A stretch of 64,000 bases of DNA from CAWFKW01 sp963816535 (GTDB lineage: Bacteria > Bacteroidota > Ignavibacteria > Tepidaquicellales > OLB5), in the NCBI GenBank assembly GCA_963816535.1, contig CAWFKW010000003.1:806001-870000 (forward strand). Direction: 5' to 3'. Below, piece by piece: positions 61,308 through 64,000 of the stretch (the first letter of the stretch is position 1; the number at the start of each line of letters is the position of its first letter). The notes under the pieces were generated by a model. That model ran no database searches. It saw only the letters and a list, made by a program, of their open reading frames with translations, and was not told the DNA's origin. The translations under genes and the position numbers were made by a program.

Positions 61308-63737
61308 TTATAAATTTTTTTTCCAGGCCATTATGTTGGTAGAAAGCGCCGTAAACAAAACAACGGTCACGGAACTAAGGGGCATAAGTATGGCCGCCAT
61401 TAACGGCGATACCGAACCGCGGAACGCCAGGCTTACCCCTGTAATGTTATATAAAATTGAAATAATAAAACTCATTATAATTATTTTTTTTGCGGTTCGC
61501 GCAAAGCCCAACAGTTCGTCAAACCTGCTGAAAGCAGAGGCGTCCAGAATAGCGTCAGAAGAGGGCGTGAAGCCTGCAATATCTTCTGAAACCGCGATGC
61601 CAACGTCGCTTTGTTTCAGGGCGCCGGCATCGTTAAGCCCGTCGCCTATCATCAGCGTTTTCATTCCCTTTTGCTGAAGCGACTCTATATATCCAAGCTT
61701 ATCCTGCGGCGACTGGTTAAAGAGCATTAACGAATCCCCGCCAAAGTAATTCAGAAGGTTGTCTCTTTCGCCGCTGTTATCGCCTGAGACTACAGAAATA
61801 TCATATTTGCCTTTCAGGGCTGAGGCAAGGCTCCCAAGTCCGTCGCGGTAGACGTTATTAAGCGAGAAGAAACCCTTAATGCTCCCGTCTATAGACAAAA
61901 ATATTTTAGTCATATCAGAGCCACCGGACTTCTTATCATACTTCAGAATATTATTCTTATCTGCAGCATACAGGGCTGAGCCCATCCTGACAAGCTTACC
62001 GTCAATCACTCCCTCGATGCCCTTGCTCACAGCTTCCTTAAACGACTTAACTTCAAAAAGACCTTCCTCGCCGATCGCTTCATATATCCTTCCGCTCAGA
62101 GGGTGAGTAGAGTTTCTTACCAGCGATTTAACAAGTTTCTGTTCATATGAACTCAGCACAGAACCGTTGAAGGCAATCTTTGCGGCGCCCGTCCGGGTTA
62201 TGGTTCCCGTTTTATCAAAAACAACGGCGTCTATACCCGACATTCGTTCCACCACAGACGTGTTTTTCACATATAGTTTATTTCTGCCTAATATACGCAT
62301 GGCGTTGCCAAGCGCAAAGGGCCCGGTGAGCGCAATACCGCAGGGGCAGGCGACTATTAAAACGGCGGTGAACGCGTTAATTGCGGTTCTCATATCCACA
62401 GGCAGCCAGTAAATGAAAGCGGCGGCGGCGGTAAGCAAAACAATGACGGTGAAATATTTTCCTACGACATTTACCATCGAGTTAAACCTGTTCTCATCTT
62501 TCTTCACAAAAACATCGCTGTTCCACAATTGAGTTAGGTAGCTCTGCGGGACCGTTCTTATAACCTCAAGCTCAACGGCGCCGCCTCTCTGCCTTCCGCC
62601 TGCATATATAATTTCGCCGGCTACTTTGGACACCGGCTCCGATTCGCCGGTTACAAAACTATAGTCGATATTTGCCCTTGAAGAAAACAAGATCGCGTCG
62701 GCGGGAACAAGCTCGCCGTTCCTGATAATTATCCGCGCCCCTATGCTGAGGTTTGAAACAGGAACGCTTTTTTCGGAATTATTTTTCTTTACAGTGACCG
62801 AGATAGGAAAATATGATTTATAGTTACGCTCGAAGTTAAGCGCGTCGTATGTTTTGCTCTGGAACAGCTTGCCTGCGAGCAGGAAGAACACGAGCCCGCT
62901 CATCGAATCAAAAAAACCGGGCCCGGCGCCTGTCGCAATTTCAAATACGCTTCTTATGAATAATACACCGAGCCCCAGCGAAATTGGAAAATCTATATTT
63001 ATATTCCTTTGTTTAATTCCAAGGAAAGCGGATTTAAAATAATCGGAGGCGCTGTATATTATTACCGGAAGAGCAAGAACGATGCTGAGAGCGCCAAAAA
63101 AAGACCTGAACAGGCTTTCAACATATCCTCCCAGCGAAAGATACTGCGGAAAGCTCATAAGCATTATGTTGCCGAAACAAAACCCTGCAACGCCGATCCT
63201 GTAATATAATTTCCGGTTGGAATGGTATTTAACTTTGGTTTCAGCGTCGCTTAAATTTATACGGGGCTCATACCCGACTGACACAAGCGTCTCAACAACT
63301 GACCGCAGAGTGATTTCTGCAGGGTTGAAACGGATACGTAAGCTTTTTTGCATGAAGTTAACTTCTGAGTGGATAATGCCTCCGTTAAGCTTGTGGAGGT
63401 TTTCCAGCAGCCAAATACATGAGCTGCAATGGATCTGCGGTATGTGGAAGCTGGCAGCTGAGAACTTGCCGTCTGAAAAATCAAGAAGCTGACTTATTAC
63501 CTGCGGGTCATCAAGATATTCGTAACGCGGTTTTAGTTCGGCAGGCGCTTTTTTGAGCGAAGGTCCGGGATTTTTTTCGAAAGCATAGTATTGGCAAAGG
63601 TTATTTTCATTTAGAATTTCATAGACCATGCGGCAGCCCTGGCAGCAGAACTGCTTTTCGCCTATAAAAATGCGCTGTTCATTGCAAATTTCTCCGCAAT
63701 GATAGCATTTTACCCCTTCCTTTAGTAAAAGCTCCAT
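61308..63737 (-). CDS. ccoI: Copper-transporting P-type ATPase CcoI
   Basis: 809 residues. The N-terminal metal-binding region has CYHCGEICNEQ and FCCQGCRMVYEIL, and the HMA domain has IHCSSCIWLLENL. Eight membrane spans include the ion motif CPCGIAL. TGES, DKTGTIT (phosphorylated Asp) and GDGLNDAGAL complete the P-type core; the HP motif is in STHPLSG. It exports copper for the cbb3 CuB site. As first gene behind the tandem Fnr-type boxes it heads the operon. Confidence 0.95.
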   Translation of the reverse strand: MELLLKEGVKCYHCGEICNEQRIFIGEKQFCCQGCRMVYEILNENNLCQYYAFEKNPGPSLKKAPAELKPRYEYLDDPQVISQLLDFSDGKFSAASFHIPQIHCSSCIWLLENLHKLNGGIIHSEVNFMQKSLRIRFNPAEITLRSVVETLVSVGYEPRINLSDAETKVKYHSNRKLYYRIGVAGFCFGNIMLMSFPQYLSLGGYVESLFRSFFGALSIVLALPVIIYSASDYFKSAFLGIKQRNINIDFPISLGLGVLFIRSVFEIATGAGPGFFDSMSGLVFFLLAGKLFQSKTYDALNFERNYKSYFPISVTVKKNNSEKSVPVSNLSIGARIIIRNGELVPADAILFSSRANIDYSFVTGESEPVSKVAGEIIYAGGRQRGGAVELEVIRTVPQSYLTQLWNSDVFVKKDENRFNSMVNVVGKYFTVIVLLTAAAAFIYWLPVDMRTAINAFTAVLIVACPCGIALTGPFALGNAMRILGRNKLYVKNTSVVERMSGIDAVVFDKTGTITRTGAAKIAFNGSVLSSYEQKLVKSLVRNSTHPLSGRIYEAIGEEGLFEVKSFKEAVSKGIEGVIDGKLVRMGSALYAADKNNILKYDKKSGGSDMTKIFLSIDGSIKGFFSLNNVYRDGLGSLASALKGKYDISVVSGDNSGERDNLLNYFGGDSLMLFNQSPQDKLGYIESLQQKGMKTLMIGDGLNDAGALKQSDVGIAVSEDIAGFTPSSDAILDASAFSRFDELLGFARTAKKIIIMSFIISILYNITGVSLAFRGSVSPLMAAILMPLSSVTVVLFTALSTNIMAWKKNL

Positions 63738-63757
63738 TTTCTAACTTATGTTCGTTC

Positions 63758-63822
63758 CAAAAATAGCTTTTTGATTAAAATTACCATATGATAACTATCA
63801 TTTTGAAACATGATATTTATCA
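63758..63822 (-). promoter_or_regulatory. Tandem Fnr-type boxes and -7 element of the cbb3 operon
   Basis: TGATAACTATCA (63789-63800) and TGATATTTATCA (63811-63822) start 22 bp apart. On the minus strand TATTTTTG (63765-63758) fits TAnnTTTG and starts 29.5 bp from the nearer box centre. ccoI starts at 63737, leaving a very short leader. Confidence 0.75.
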
Positions 63823-63870
63823 TATTCCGGAAATAGCTAATAGCTGAAAAAACAATGATTCAATAAAAGA

Positions 63871-63895
63871 AGCGGCAGGCATTTGACCTGCCGCT
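63871..63895 (-). terminator. Terminator of a minus-strand gene beyond the window
   Basis: AGCGGCAGG-CATTTGA-CCTGCCGCT is a perfect 9-bp stem; on the minus strand it is followed by TCTTTTATTG. No convincing coding frame was seen between 63896 and 64000. Confidence 0.6.
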
Positions 63896-64000
63896 AATAT
63901 GAGGTAAAATGAGGATACAGGAGGAAAACTGGATATGCCCGGGTAATTCTTTTTAAAAACTGATCTAAAGCGACTGATTTGATCTGCTTTCATATGTACT

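Noticed and set aside
63896..64000. Short minus-strand frame from 63993
   Set aside because: It runs through the terminator hairpin and has no ribosome site.

Overview
The window looks like a chromosome fragment from the Ignavibacteria/Chlorobi side of the FCB group. This is inferred from four things: secreted proteins ending in a 'NYPNPFNP' type IX secretion (T9SS) sorting domain, promoters whose -7 element reads TAnnTTTG, a fused ccoN-ccoO gene, and abundant REP-like palindromes and heptanucleotide repeats. No T9SS machinery, rRNA, IS transposase, integrase or CRISPR array was seen.

Layout. 1-4.4 kb: a partial haem-binding secreted protein and two T9SS cargo proteins with almost identical 3' ends. 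4.5-24.7 kb: mostly housekeeping (TPR protein, trxB, priA, mscL, rnr, tamB, the split heptose genes hldE1/hldE2, aspS, ahcY, tRNA-Thr). A macro-domain protein with a DUF433/DUF5615 toxin-antitoxin pair sits between aspS and ahcY. 25-31.9 kb: an envelope region with an Omp28-like protein, a DUF559 nuclease, an LVIVD lipoprotein, a DUF6600 protein, a DUF4382 lipoprotein behind a sigma-54-type promoter, a 44-residue membrane peptide and a structured RNA. 32.0-48.4 kb: a compact siphovirus-type particle cluster running on the minus strand from terminase to lysis genes. A LexA-like S24 repressor diverges from it, and no integrase or replication genes are present. 48.5-50.1 kb: two adjacent Crp/Fnr regulators. 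50.2-52.7 kb: a short operon (membrane peptide, ferredoxin, OB-fold protein, hemerythrin, TonB). 53.0-63.8 kb: a cbb3 oxidase operon, read on the minus strand as ccoI-ccoS-PLP lyase-ccoNO-ccoQ-ccoP-ccoG-fixH-GxxExxY-tauE/safE.

The strongest new signal is regulatory. Five promoters carry two Fnr-type palindromes whose starts lie exactly 22 bp apart, and in four of them a TAnnTTTG element starts about 30 bp downstream. These promoters precede the partial haem protein, the Omp28-like protein, the second Crp/Fnr gene, the ferredoxin/hemerythrin operon and the cbb3 operon. Two box flavours occur (TGATA-N2-TATCA and TGAC-N4-GTCA), which suggests joint control by the two Crp/Fnr paralogues. The phage-like cluster is the other main point of interest: it is about 16 kb, SOS-controllable by inference, has a very short tape-measure candidate, a -1 frameshift tail chaperone and an amber codon inside its head-tail connector. 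It could be a GTA-like domesticated particle or a decaying prophage.
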